Of a stretch of DNA of 64,000 nt, positions 34,240 to 42,238 are shown piece by piece. Numbering within the stretch: position 1 is the stretch's first letter; the number at the start of each line of letters is the position of its first letter. Below the pieces are notes generated by a model. It saw only the letters and a list, made by a program, of their open reading frames with translations. It did no database searches and had not been told where the DNA came from. This DNA comes from Candidatus Eremiobacterota bacterium. GTDB taxonomy: Bacteria; Vulcanimicrobiota; CADAWZ01; Ess09-12. The position numbers were made by a program, and so were the translations under genes. The DNA is taken from assembly GCA_031082125.1 (NCBI GenBank), contig JAVHLM010000027.1:52890-116889 (forward strand), written 5' to 3'.

Positions 34240-35328
34240 ATGAGCATAGGTCATCTGAGCGCGCTGAGACTTGATGCCGTCACCGTGAACAGGGGAAGAG
34301 GCAGGCCGCAAGTGTCAGAAGGGGAAGCAAAGAATGAGGAGACGCCGAAAGATTCAATAGCGGTATCACAGGACCTCCAGGAAGAAGAGGCAGGCACTCC
34401 TGAAAAGATCGCGCCTGAAGTTCCCAGGGGGGCGCTCGGTGGGCTATTTGATGGCATCGGGAAAGCCTTCGGGGGGATTCTCGAGGGGATAGGCAAAGCG
34501 GTGCAGGGAATCTTTGCGGGCATATTCGGGAAAACCACCGCAGGTGCCGATGAGCAGGATGGCGAGCAGATCATGCAGGAATACGAGCCGAAGAATGATT
34601 CGGCCGGAGAGCGGGCTCGTGCGGAGGAGGCCGATAAAAAGACCTCGGTCATCTTCGTGAATGGAGCAGGAACACACAGGGAAGAGGCAGTTAAAGGCGC
34701 AGAGATGCTCTCCGGCACGCTGGGGAGAAATGTGGATCTCATCCATAATGCGACGGCGATGACCAGGTCGGAAGGGGGGCTCCTGAGCCCTCTCATCAAT
34801 GCTGTCGGCATGACAGGCTTTTTGACGGATCTTCAGCAGGTTGGTGACGATCATGCGGGGCGAGGAACGAATCAATGCGTTGAGGAAGTGAAGAACGAGC
34901 TTAGAAAACGCCTTATGGCAGGGGAAGATGTCGATATCATCGGCCACAGCCAGGGAACCACCATAATTGCGCGCGCGATCAAGGAGCTTAACGAGGAGCA
35001 TAACCCGGGAATCAATTTTCAGAATCTTCATGTGATCAATATGGGGGGAACAGCGGAAAGGCAGGACTACGGCACTGCGGATTTCAACTATGATCACGTG
35101 GAGCTGCCGGGCGATCATGCGGCGTATACCGTGGGAGAGCTTGTCCCGGAGCAGGATCGCGCGAGAAGAGATGCCGAGTTCGACGAGCTTATCAAGGGCT
35201 CCATAAAAGGCTTTCTTGCCGAGGGAGGGAATTACAACAGGGATCACGACCCAAGGAGAATACTGGATGAGAGCACTACCGCGGGCCTCCTGAACATCCA
35301 GAAGATAGCAAAGCTTTTTGATAGCTGA
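34240..35328 (+). CDS. Alpha/beta-hydrolase (lipase-like) with disordered leader
   Basis: A 362-residue protein. The C-terminal domain (about 135-360) is an alpha/beta hydrolase: beta strand VIFVNGAGTH and nucleophile elbow GHSQG (235-239, Ser237), with His and Asp candidates near GDHAAY. The first 60 residues are polar and disordered, with no signal peptide. Residues 64-97 form a glycine-rich hydrophobic stretch (GGLFDGIGKAFGGILEGIG) that could insert into a membrane. GGGAGGAG precedes ATG 34240; the frame from 34198 lacks this. The layout resembles an exported effector-type hydrolase, but I infer this from architecture alone. Confidence 0.8.
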   Translation: MSIGHLSALRLDAVTVNRGRGRPQVSEGEAKNEETPKDSIAVSQDLQEEEAGTPEKIAPEVPRGALGGLFDGIGKAFGGILEGIGKAVQGIFAGIFGKTTAGADEQDGEQIMQEYEPKNDSAGERARAEEADKKTSVIFVNGAGTHREEAVKGAEMLSGTLGRNVDLIHNATAMTRSEGGLLSPLINAVGMTGFLTDLQQVGDDHAGRGTNQCVEEVKNELRKRLMAGEDVDIIGHSQGTTIIARAIKELNEEHNPGINFQNLHVINMGGTAERQDYGTADFNYDHVELPGDHAAYTVGELVPEQDRARRDAEFDELIKGSIKGFLAEGGNYNRDHDPRRILDESTTAGLLNIQKIAKLFDS

Positions 35329-35426
35329 TCCGCATCCTCTGCTTCGCTCACCTATATCATGGATGCAAATCTGTCTTGACAAATGGTACAATCTGTTCTT
35401 ACCAGGAATTCCTCAGGAGGGATACT

Positions 35427-36032
35427 ATGGGAAGCACTATAGAGGGGAACACTCCTTCTCTCAATGCGAATCAATATGGAAATATCCATTATCGGACTTC
35501 TTCTGCAGCAAAGGATAAATCCACTACGCCAAAGGGAGGGGGAATATCAGAAAAGGGTGGGGTATCCTTCAGCCCGGAAGCCCGGAGCACTCTCAATCCA
35601 GCCACTGAAAAGCGCTTCACTTCTGAAGCCAGGAAGGACCCGGGAATTCAGCAGTTAAAAAACAACTTCAGCCCTGGAGCCATAAAGGCTTATGAAGGAC
35701 TCACAAAAGGCGAAAAGTCCCGATTGAAAAATACTCTGAATGGCACTACCACGAAGAAGGGTAAATTAACCGATATAGAGATAGATAACAGGAAATCTTT
35801 TATCAGCGGTCATCCTTATGTTACCAAGGGGCTTGGCCCTCTTAACGGAGAGCAGAGCAGCCTCAATACATTTGATGAGAAACAAAAGGAATATGATAAT
35901 TTGTCACGAGAAGGGAAAATCACCCGGGATGAACATGCCCGGCGCACTGAAATGAACCGGAGATTTAAAGAAATGAGCCCTGAACAGCGCAAATCCTTTA
36001 TGGAAATGATGCGTCTCGATAGCTCTCTTTAA
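35427..36032 (+). CDS. Hypothetical hydrophilic protein
   Basis: A 201-residue, very polar protein rich in Lys, Asn, Ser and Gly, with no hydrophobic segment. The first 60 residues look disordered (SSAAKDKSTTPKGGG); the rest is helical and charged, with RREAR-like and NNRRFKEMSPEQRKSFM segments. A strong AGGAGG precedes ATG 35427. Upstream is a TGGTACAAT -10-like sequence (35384-35392). The gene is more AT-rich than the window average, so it may be transferred. I recognise no domain. Confidence 0.7.
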   Translation: MGSTIEGNTPSLNANQYGNIHYRTSSAAKDKSTTPKGGGISEKGGVSFSPEARSTLNPATEKRFTSEARKDPGIQQLKNNFSPGAIKAYEGLTKGEKSRLKNTLNGTTTKKGKLTDIEIDNRKSFISGHPYVTKGLGPLNGEQSSLNTFDEKQKEYDNLSREGKITRDEHARRTEMNRRFKEMSPEQRKSFMEMMRLDSSL

Positions 36033-36078
36033 GGATGCGGCCTTGAGCGCTGCGCCGCGTCAGTCATACTCGGTTATT

Positions 36079-37326
36079 TCAAAGGTACAGCTCTGGACTG
36101 TGGATGCGGTGAAAGGTCATGCTGCCAAAGAAGCCTGGGTAATAGCGCCTCTGCAGATAATCTCTGGTATACTTATCATAGAGTATTCATACTCTCGCCT
36201 CTCAGGGAGCCCGCGAGATGAGATTGCGTGCATACCCGTAATCCGCTCCGCAATGACCAGCCTCACCCCCTTCTGCGTGAAGAGGGGAGTCAGCCCATTG
36301 ATGATGTCATCGTCGACGAACATGCAGTCCCAGGCCGGCGTGTGCATGAAGACTATCTTCCAGGCTTTACCGGCGCTGTCCAGGTCTTTTGACAGCCACT
36401 CGTACTGGTCCGTGCCGGGGGTGTAATCGCGATGCATCCATGTATCGACGACTGCGACGTGGATCGGCCCGTAGTCGAAGGAGTAGTAGAAGCGATCATT
36501 GCGCGGGAACATGGCATAGGGCCAGTATTTCAGAAGAAGCTGCCCGCCTATCACGGAGTCGATGCCGGCGCAGTTGGAGAGGTAGCATTCGTGGTTTCCG
36601 ATAGAAGTCATGATCGGCAGCGTCGATTCGAGCTGCATCTGGCCCGGGTAGCAGCGATTGAAGTACTGGGTGTCCCAGTAGGCTTCGTCGAGGCCATGGC
36701 GGACCACGTCCCCGTCGTTGAGGATAAGAGTCTGCCGGAGAGCGCTCCCGCTCATATCGCTCATGATCGCCTTGCAGACGTTCTCATGGTCATTGACGGG
36801 CCCCCACAGGTAATGGTTTGCCCTTGTATCACCGTAGGCATAGAAGGAGAGCTCCTTTGCCGATGCGCCGGGAGCTGTCCTGAAGGAGCCGGCCTCGCTC
36901 TGGCCGTCCACGGTGACCCTGTAATAGTATGGTCATTGAACCCGAATAACCGAGGTATCCCTGGCAGCTGGCAGTCACCTGCGCGGTCCCGGGGGAAAGA
37001 CCATCTATTTCATAGTGGCCGATCCAGTCGCTGAGCGTGGTCTTGCCGCCGATGATGACCTGGGCTCCCTGGATTTCTTCATGTGAATCACTGTCGTAGA
37101 CGATGCCGGTGACGGTGCCGGTGGTGCCCTGTGAAGGGCTGACTGATGGCGAGGGGCTCGGCGATGAGCTCGGGGAGGGAAGGGGCGAAGGAGATGGCTC
37201 GAAAGAGCCGCCGTAACCCACCAGAGGCGCCGGTGATGAGGCGCTCTGCCCGCAGCCGGTGAGTGTGAACGCCAGGAGAAGCGCTGCCATCAAAAGAGTG
37301 AGAGGGAGCAATAAACGATTCCGCAT
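36079..37326 (-). pseudogene. Broken lipoprotein metallophosphoesterase (purple acid phosphatase-like)
   Basis: The 5' frame (from 37326) begins with a lipoprotein signal (LLAFTLTGCGQ), a Pro/Ser linker and a carboxypeptidase-regulatory-like domain (TVTGIVYDSDSHEEIQGAQV). Near 36910-36945 the frame shifts into YYYRVTVDGQ, the end of an Fn3-like domain, followed by metallophosphoesterase motifs YAYGDTR, NDGDVV and SIGNHE. Near the expected GHxH motif the frame shifts again: one frame reads VIAERITG, the other GADYGYARN. A third frame carries YYPGFFGSMTFH before a stop at 36079. At least two frameshifts make it a pseudogene unless they are assembly errors. Confidence 0.72.
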
Positions 37327-37458
37327 AAGAGGCCCTCCTGCGGGCTATTGAAGATTTCACGAGGACCATATCCACCCTTTCTCAATATTCGCCGCCCGCC
37401 AGCCAGATCCCGCCCTGACCGTCGTCATCACGATTCATAATGGTATATTGCCATGCTA

Positions 37459-37487
37459 TTTTCAGCACACGAAATAAGTGGTATAAT
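37459..37487 (+). promoter_or_regulatory. Promoter with extended -10
   Basis: TTTTCA (37459-37464), a 17-base spacer, TATAAT (37482-37487) preceded by TGG. It lies 33 bases before the HAD gene, which has GGGAGGGG upstream of its ATG. Confidence 0.6.
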
Positions 37488-37520
37488 TTATACAAATTGA
37501 AGTGATTCCGGGAGGGGCAT

Positions 37521-38528
37521 ATGCTTGAAAATATATCTCCTATTAATAATCAGATGCTTTATGGCACTCTGGAATCACCTGCAATACCCGAAGCAAAAGA
37601 CACTCCCGGTTCTGCAGGTGATGGTTTTGTATCTTCGAAGATGCGTCCTTTGGATGCACCCGGCGGCACAAATCTCTCAACACGGGGATCAAACTGCGAG
37701 GTAAAATTATCACAAAACTTTGCCGGGGCAGAAGCAGATAGTGCATCAGGTTGCAGAGAAGCGCACACCAGTGACATTCCCACGTTGAAGCCCGATGCGC
37801 CATACGCTTTGTTCGATTTCGATGGCACATTGAGTCGCGGCTTCATATCCATGGATTTCCTCGATTATGCTCATGAGAAAGGCCTTTACAGTGATAAGGA
37901 ATACCGTCATCAGATGGACATACTGGACAAGTACAAAAATAAGACGATGTCATATGATGACTGGGTGGAAGAATGGGGACGCTCCTGGGCGCGGGGACTT
38001 GAAGGCAGGAAACAGTCGGATTTAGATGCTGCCGCCAAAGTTTTCTTTGAAAGCTTTAAGGGTAATATTTATCCGGAGGCTGAACGAATTGTCGCGGAGC
38101 TTCGCTCCCGCGGATACAGCACTGTCATGGTATCTGCAGGCGTATCCGAGACAGCGGATATCGCCGGCAGAGAGCTGGGATTTGATGCTGTCATTGCTAC
38201 CCGCTGCAAGGTAATCGATGGTGTATATACAGGTGAGCTGGCAACTTCGCTGCACACGGCATCAGGTAAAGGCAAAATGGTTGATGAGCTTGAAGCCGCA
38301 TATGGCGCACCCACCTTCGCCTTCGGCGACTCTTCAGGCGACATCGGCATGTTGAGCCGTTCCCGCCATCCCGTGTGCTTGAATCCCAATTCCGAATTGA
38401 GAACCGTGGCCCGCCAGAAAGGCTGGGAACGGATGCCCATATCATCTGGTGTTACCTATTTACAGGATGTTCTGGCCAGGGAAGCCTCTTCCCCGCTTAA
38501 CGAAAACTGGAACATGGCAAAGATTTGA
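37521..38528 (+). CDS. HAD-IB family phosphatase with long leader
   Basis: A 335-residue protein. From about residue 94 it is a haloacid dehalogenase IB phosphatase, similar to phosphoserine phosphatase: motif I DFDGT (D99, D101), motif II Ser in VMVSAGVSE, and motif IV FGDSSGDIGML. The first 90 residues are polar, disordered and not part of the family. ATG 37521 follows GGGAGGGG. The catalytic residues are complete, so it should be active; the leader is unusual for a housekeeping SerB and resembles that of the lipase-like gene at 34240. Confidence 0.85.
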   Translation: MLENISPINNQMLYGTLESPAIPEAKDTPGSAGDGFVSSKMRPLDAPGGTNLSTRGSNCEVKLSQNFAGAEADSASGCREAHTSDIPTLKPDAPYALFDFDGTLSRGFISMDFLDYAHEKGLYSDKEYRHQMDILDKYKNKTMSYDDWVEEWGRSWARGLEGRKQSDLDAAAKVFFESFKGNIYPEAERIVAELRSRGYSTVMVSAGVSETADIAGRELGFDAVIATRCKVIDGVYTGELATSLHTASGKGKMVDELEAAYGAPTFAFGDSSGDIGMLSRSRHPVCLNPNSELRTVARQKGWERMPISSGVTYLQDVLAREASSPLNENWNMAKI

Positions 38529-38586
38529 GCCTCCCCTGAAATGAGCACCTGAGAGACGAATTCGGATCCAGGAGTGCTATCCCCCA

Positions 38587-39552
38587 GTGTCCGCCAGAGG
38601 AGTTGAGAAGCAGATAGAAATTCGTGAGATTCAACAGGGAGATTTTCCTGAATTTCGCAGTATTATGCGGGATTTTTACCGCCATGCCGGCAACCGGATA
38701 CCGGAAAATGTTGAAATGGAACTATTATTTACCAGGGCGACACACCGGCAAAGCAACCTGGTTTTCATTGCCGCCTTTGATAAGGGAGAACTGATTGGAA
38801 TACTCTCTTTAACTTTTGGGGAAAGCAGCTATGAAGTGGCACCTTTTGCCTGGTGTGATGATGTATATGTCAATGAAAATCACAGGAATAAAGGCATTGG
38901 CAGAATGCTGCTCCAGAGAGCTCAAGAAATTGCCAAAAAGCGAAAGTGCTCAAGTATCCTTCTTGGAGTAGGACAGGATGAAATCGGGGCGCAGAAGTTT
39001 TACCAATCCCTCGGATTTATTGATCTGAACAGCAAGCTCATGAGCCTGCCGGTTGAGCGGGCAGAAGGCGAAGGAAATATTCATGTTCGTGCTCTCAATC
39101 CCGATGAACGCACCTGGGTCTCCCAATTCATAACCCACCACTGGGGAGATGAGCAGGTGATTGCTCGCGGGATCATATATTACCCGCACCAGTTGCCAGG
39201 CTTGGTTGCTCTTTATGACCAGCAAAGGGTTGGCTTGCTTACTTACCATATCGAGGGCGGGAGCTGTGAGATTGTAACTCTTAACAGCACAAAATCTTCC
39301 ATGGGAATGGGAACTGCTTTAATTGAGGCAGTGAAAGCGTCTGCCCGACAGGAGGGGTGTAAGAGACTGTGGCTGGTTACTTCTAATGATAACCTGAATG
39401 CCTTGCGGTTCTATCAAAAAAGAGGATTTGAGCTGGTTGCAGTGCATAGAAATGGAATTACGCACATGCGCACGCTGAAACCTATGATTCCCTTGCGAGG
39501 TGCTGATCAAATCCCCCTGAGGGATGAAATTGAACTGGAAATGCTGCTGTAG
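38587..39552 (+). CDS. Tandem GNAT acetyltransferase
   Basis: A 321-residue protein with two GNAT folds. The first (about 10-150) has the acetyl-CoA loop NENHRNKGIGRMLLQRA and the C-terminal QKFYQSLGF; the second (about 160-300) has SSMGMGTALIEAVK and ALRFYQKRGFELV. Double-GNAT proteins modify small molecules, peptides or aminoglycosides. The start is GTG 38587 with a weak GGAG some 12 bases ahead, so the exact start is uncertain. The gene is fairly AT-rich. The substrate is unknown. Confidence 0.88.
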   Translation: MSARGVEKQIEIREIQQGDFPEFRSIMRDFYRHAGNRIPENVEMELLFTRATHRQSNLVFIAAFDKGELIGILSLTFGESSYEVAPFAWCDDVYVNENHRNKGIGRMLLQRAQEIAKKRKCSSILLGVGQDEIGAQKFYQSLGFIDLNSKLMSLPVERAEGEGNIHVRALNPDERTWVSQFITHHWGDEQVIARGIIYYPHQLPGLVALYDQQRVGLLTYHIEGGSCEIVTLNSTKSSMGMGTALIEAVKASARQEGCKRLWLVTSNDNLNALRFYQKRGFELVAVHRNGITHMRTLKPMIPLRGADQIPLRDEIELEMLL

Positions 39553-39655
39553 CCTCATTACCCATCTTGACCTGTGGCACATCCCCCACAATGAGCGCTT
39601 ACCCTCCCCACGATTTACAACTGGATGCCTCCCCTGGCTGAGGTATGCCCGCCGC

Positions 39656-40111
39656 TTAGAACAGCGTGTTCTCGGGATCAAATCCGCCGAGACCGAACTT
39701 ATCGATGAATTTCTCGAAAAACCTCGCGTCCTCGTCGCTTATGGAAATAAACTCAATGCCGCCCTCATAGAGGGACTTGCCGCGCATCATCCTGCTGTCG
39801 CACCATACGACCCGGCCCTTGGCGGAAATCGTGGGAAAATGGGAACGGAGCAGGATCTTCATCGAGATAATCTCGCTTGCAAAAAGCTTCTTCGTGGAGA
39901 CAAACTTTATCCCGTGCACATTCACATTATCCGTCATTATCTGGAATGGATCCTGGTGCTCCCGGCTCTGGCAGCTCACTATGAGGAGCATTTTGATACG
40001 CCTGAGATTTCTCTTGTTGGTCTCATGCTGAGAGTCCTGGGCTTTCGCCGGGGCAGTCACTTTCTGTCGTCCAAATAACGGCCACATAGTATCACCAAAT
40101 AACGGCCACAT
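39656..40111 (-). CDS. PilZ-domain c-di-GMP binding protein
   Basis: A 151-residue protein with a PilZ domain: the N-terminal basic switch NLRRIKMLLIVS and the NVNVHGIKFVS motif correspond to RxxxR and (D/N)xSxxG, followed by beta strands (GRVVWCDS and GGIEFISI). It should bind cyclic di-GMP. The first 16 residues are an exact in-frame 8-residue duplication, so the gene has two equally plausible ATG starts (40111 and 40087). Its upstream region holds three 23-base repeats. It may act with pilT, although the genes are far apart. Confidence 0.88.
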   Translation of the reverse strand: MWPLFGDTMWPLFGRQKVTAPAKAQDSQHETNKRNLRRIKMLLIVSCQSREHQDPFQIMTDNVNVHGIKFVSTKKLFASEIISMKILLRSHFPTISAKGRVVWCDSRMMRGKSLYEGGIEFISISDEDARFFEKFIDKFGLGGFDPENTLF

Positions 40112-40120
40112 AGTATCACT
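40073..40120 (+). repeat. Tandem 24-bp duplication across PilZ start
   Basis: A 24-base unit is repeated twice head-to-tail (40073-40096 and 40097-40120), differing only at the last base. It contains the PilZ ATG and the preceding GTGATACT. Because 24 is a multiple of three, it duplicates eight codons and leaves the frame open. Confidence 0.9.
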
Positions 40121-40183
40121 CTCTCATTTAAATTCCCTCACTTTTATTGTATCGTGCAGGGCGGAATTGCAACACCTCCAGAT

Positions 40184-40252
40184 GGACTATCGTGAATATG
40201 CCATTGGGACTATCGTGAATATACCATAAGAACTATTGAGAGTACCTCACAT
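40184..40252 (+). repeat. Three 23-bp direct repeats upstream of PilZ gene
   Basis: Units start at 40184, 40207 and 40230. The first two share GGACTATCGTGAATAT exactly; the third is degenerate (GAACTATTGAGAGTA). They lie between the PilZ start and the stop of the preceding minus-strand gene, where operator-like sites would be expected. The period of 23 bases is about two helical turns. Confidence 0.7.
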
Positions 40253-40265
40253 GATGGCCCCCTCT

Positions 40266-40946
40266 CTAATAGCACTCGAAAAGGCCTTCTTTGGAGCCAT
40301 ATCCCATATATGAAGGATATCCGCGCTCTCCCGGCTTCTTTGCCCCGCACCCCCTGTCTATCCCGCACATCACGGTATAGGCAGGGACCGCATTGTCCAC
40401 AGTGTATTCATAGTGCAGCAGCACCCGGTATTTCTTTTCATAATAAAGCCTGTCGCCATCTTTCAATGGAGAGGTGAAAGGGGGAAGCTCTTTGAAATAA
40501 CCGGGTACAAGCTGCTCGAGCTTCTCGGGATATGTTCCCTTGTGGTCGGCGGCATACTTTTCCATCGCATCTCCCACTTTTTTCAGGCTGGACTTTGCAT
40601 AGACCACGTGAGAGGTCCCCACCGGGCGTATGACCATGACGCTCCCCCAGAGAAAAAGTACCAGAGCGAGAGCCGAGAGAGCGAAGAGCCTCCGGGGGCC
40701 TGACAGGGCACGAAGGGAGGAGGCGCGGAACTCCTGCCTGAAAAGCATCCTTACGGTGACGAAAAAGAGGGCGATGATGAAAGAATCCACCAGCGACTTG
40801 GAAGGCAGGTCGGACCCGCCGCCCCTGAACAGGCCCGCCGCTATCACAAAGAACCCGTCGGCATAAAAATGCCGCTTTTCGTCAATGAGCGCGTAGTCCA
40901 TGACGAGCAGGATCACTATCAGCCAGAACAACAGCCCTTCGCTCAC
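40266..40946 (-). CDS. Membrane protein with pseudopilin-like head
   Basis: A 226-residue protein with three hydrophobic segments (LLFWLIVILLVMDYALI, SFIIALFFVTVRMLF and LFALSALALVLFLWGSVMVI). After the third, the extracytoplasmic part (MEKYAADHKGTYPEKLEQLVPGYF) resembles the pseudopilin head that follows a long helix, and it has a pair of Cys residues (VMCGIDRGCG). Similar heads occur in the proteins at 2194-3594 and 62106-63479. It follows a 69-base signal-peptide ORF and the membrane kinase D on the same strand, so it may be a kinase-linked sensor; this is inference. Confidence 0.75.
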   Translation of the reverse strand: MSEGLLFWLIVILLVMDYALIDEKRHFYADGFFVIAAGLFRGGGSDLPSKSLVDSFIIALFFVTVRMLFRQEFRASSLRALSGPRRLFALSALALVLFLWGSVMVIRPVGTSHVVYAKSSLKKVGDAMEKYAADHKGTYPEKLEQLVPGYFKELPPFTSPLKDGDRLYYEKKYRVLLHYEYTVDNAVPAYTVMCGIDRGCGAKKPGERGYPSYMGYGSKEGLFECY

Positions 40947-40973
40947 GGGAAGGTATATTCTTGTTCAGCCGTA

Positions 40974-41042
40974 TCAGGCATATCCTGTGCCTGTTTGAAG
41001 CAGGAACAGGAGCACCGTCAGCATAAGAGCGTATCGCTTCAT
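40974..41042 (-). CDS. Signal-peptide-only ORF (probable truncated gene)
   Basis: A 22-codon ORF encodes a perfect Sec signal peptide (KR, then a run of Leu/Val, then TGTGYA) and then stops. GGTGGAGG precedes its ATG, so translation is likely. A +1 frame continues with DTAEQEYTFP after the stop, which suggests that a longer secreted gene was broken by a small deletion. It lies between kinase D and the membrane protein at 40266, all on the minus strand. It could instead be a leader ORF. Confidence 0.5.
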   Translation of the reverse strand: MKRYALMLTVLLFLLQTGTGYA

Positions 41043-41067
41043 TTCAAGCCTCCACCATGCTTTTCGC

Positions 41068-42222
41068 CTATGGCCCGGCAGAAGCTCCGACGCCCGGGGC
41101 CGTGCCGGCCGGGGCGGGCCAGAAGAATCTCACCGCCAGGGTGGCAATTGCAAGTGCCGCGATTGTTGCGAGAAGCAGTTTATCCCCTGTGACAAGAAAG
41201 GGGAAGACCAGAACCTTGAGCACTATGCCGAGCACCACGAAGATCGCCACGGGGGGATCCTTTTGAAAGGCAGGCCATCCGGTCAGCGGCGGTGATGAAG
41301 CATATGAGGGGGCGGGCATTGCGGGCCTTCCCAGGGCGGCCTCCTCAAAATACCCTTTCATCTCGGCCGCGGACTGAAAGCGCCGTCCGGGGTCCTCGTC
41401 AAGGCATTTTTCGAGGGCCTCTTCAAGCCACGGGGGCACGGCGGCGTTGAACTGCGTCACCGGGGGGAACCTGAAGGCGAACTGTTCGGGGTCCTCGCCG
41501 GTGAGCAGCCAGTATATGGTGACGGCCAGGGAATAGAGATCGCTCCTCCCGTCGGTCTGCCAGGTCCCGTACTGCTCCGGGGCGGAGAATCCCGGCGTCC
41601 CCATCACGAAGGTGTCGCGGGTCTTTTCAGGCGCGAAGAGGCGCGCAATGCCGAAGTCAATGAGCTTCACGCGGTTGAGTTTTGTGACAAGGATGTTGGA
41701 GGGCTTGAGATCCCTGAATATCACCGGCGTGGGCTGCGAGTGCAGGTACTCAAGAATGGAGAGGATCTGAAGCACCCAGGGGGCAAGCTCCCGGTAGTCG
41801 AAGGGCCTGCTCCGTGCCTTGGCGATAGTGTGAAGGTTCTCCCCGGCGATATACTCCATTGCCAGGTAGTGGCGCTCTCCATCGCTGAAGAAGTCGATGA
41901 TCTTCGGCAGCCCGCCGTGATCAAGGCATTTCAGGATTTCGGCCTCTCTCCTGAACATGGCGAGGGCTTCCCTGCGCTCCGCCTCGCCCGCATGAAGGGG
42001 TGCCATTTCCTTCACCGCGCAGCGCTGCCCCGTCTCCCGCAGATCATCGGCACAATACACGACTCCCGCAGCGCCTTCGCCGATGACCTTGACAATGGAG
42101 AACCGCTCGTTCAGGACCGTTCCGGCAGAGAGCTCGTGGTGCAATGGATCCCCTCCTTCCCCATCATATATTTCGGCGCTTTCTCCGCACTTCCTTCGCA
42201 GGCGCCTTTCTGGCATAATCAC
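41068..42222 (-). CDS. Ser/Thr protein kinase D, membrane-anchored
   Basis: A 384-residue kinase with all catalytic motifs: IGEGAAGVVY glycine loop (47-56), K71, RDLKPSN (D171, N176), DFG (D189) and PEQY. Here too Phe replaces the HRD histidine (FRD). It lacks the unknown C-terminal domain of kinases A-C; instead residues about 325-375 contain two transmembrane segments (AIFVVLGIVLKVLVFPFL and LLLATIAALAIATLAVRFF), so the kinase domain is cytoplasmic and tethered. ATG 42222 or 42216 may be used. The genes downstream encode a signal-peptide ORF and a membrane protein. Confidence 0.92.
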   Translation of the reverse strand: MIMPERRLRRKCGESAEIYDGEGGDPLHHELSAGTVLNERFSIVKVIGEGAAGVVYCADDLRETGQRCAVKEMAPLHAGEAERREALAMFRREAEILKCLDHGGLPKIIDFFSDGERHYLAMEYIAGENLHTIAKARSRPFDYRELAPWVLQILSILEYLHSQPTPVIFRDLKPSNILVTKLNRVKLIDFGIARLFAPEKTRDTFVMGTPGFSAPEQYGTWQTDGRSDLYSLAVTIYWLLTGEDPEQFAFRFPPVTQFNAAVPPWLEEALEKCLDEDPGRRFQSAAEMKGYFEEAALGRPAMPAPSYASSPPLTGWPAFQKDPPVAIFVVLGIVLKVLVFPFLVTGDKLLLATIAALAIATLAVRFFWPAPAGTAPGVGASAGP

Positions 42223-42238
42223 CCCGGTCCTCTTGCTG

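Noticed and set aside
34444..35391. 315-codon minus-strand frame opposite the hydrolase gene
   Set aside because: Antisense shadow; the plus strand has GHSQG and a strong ribosome site.
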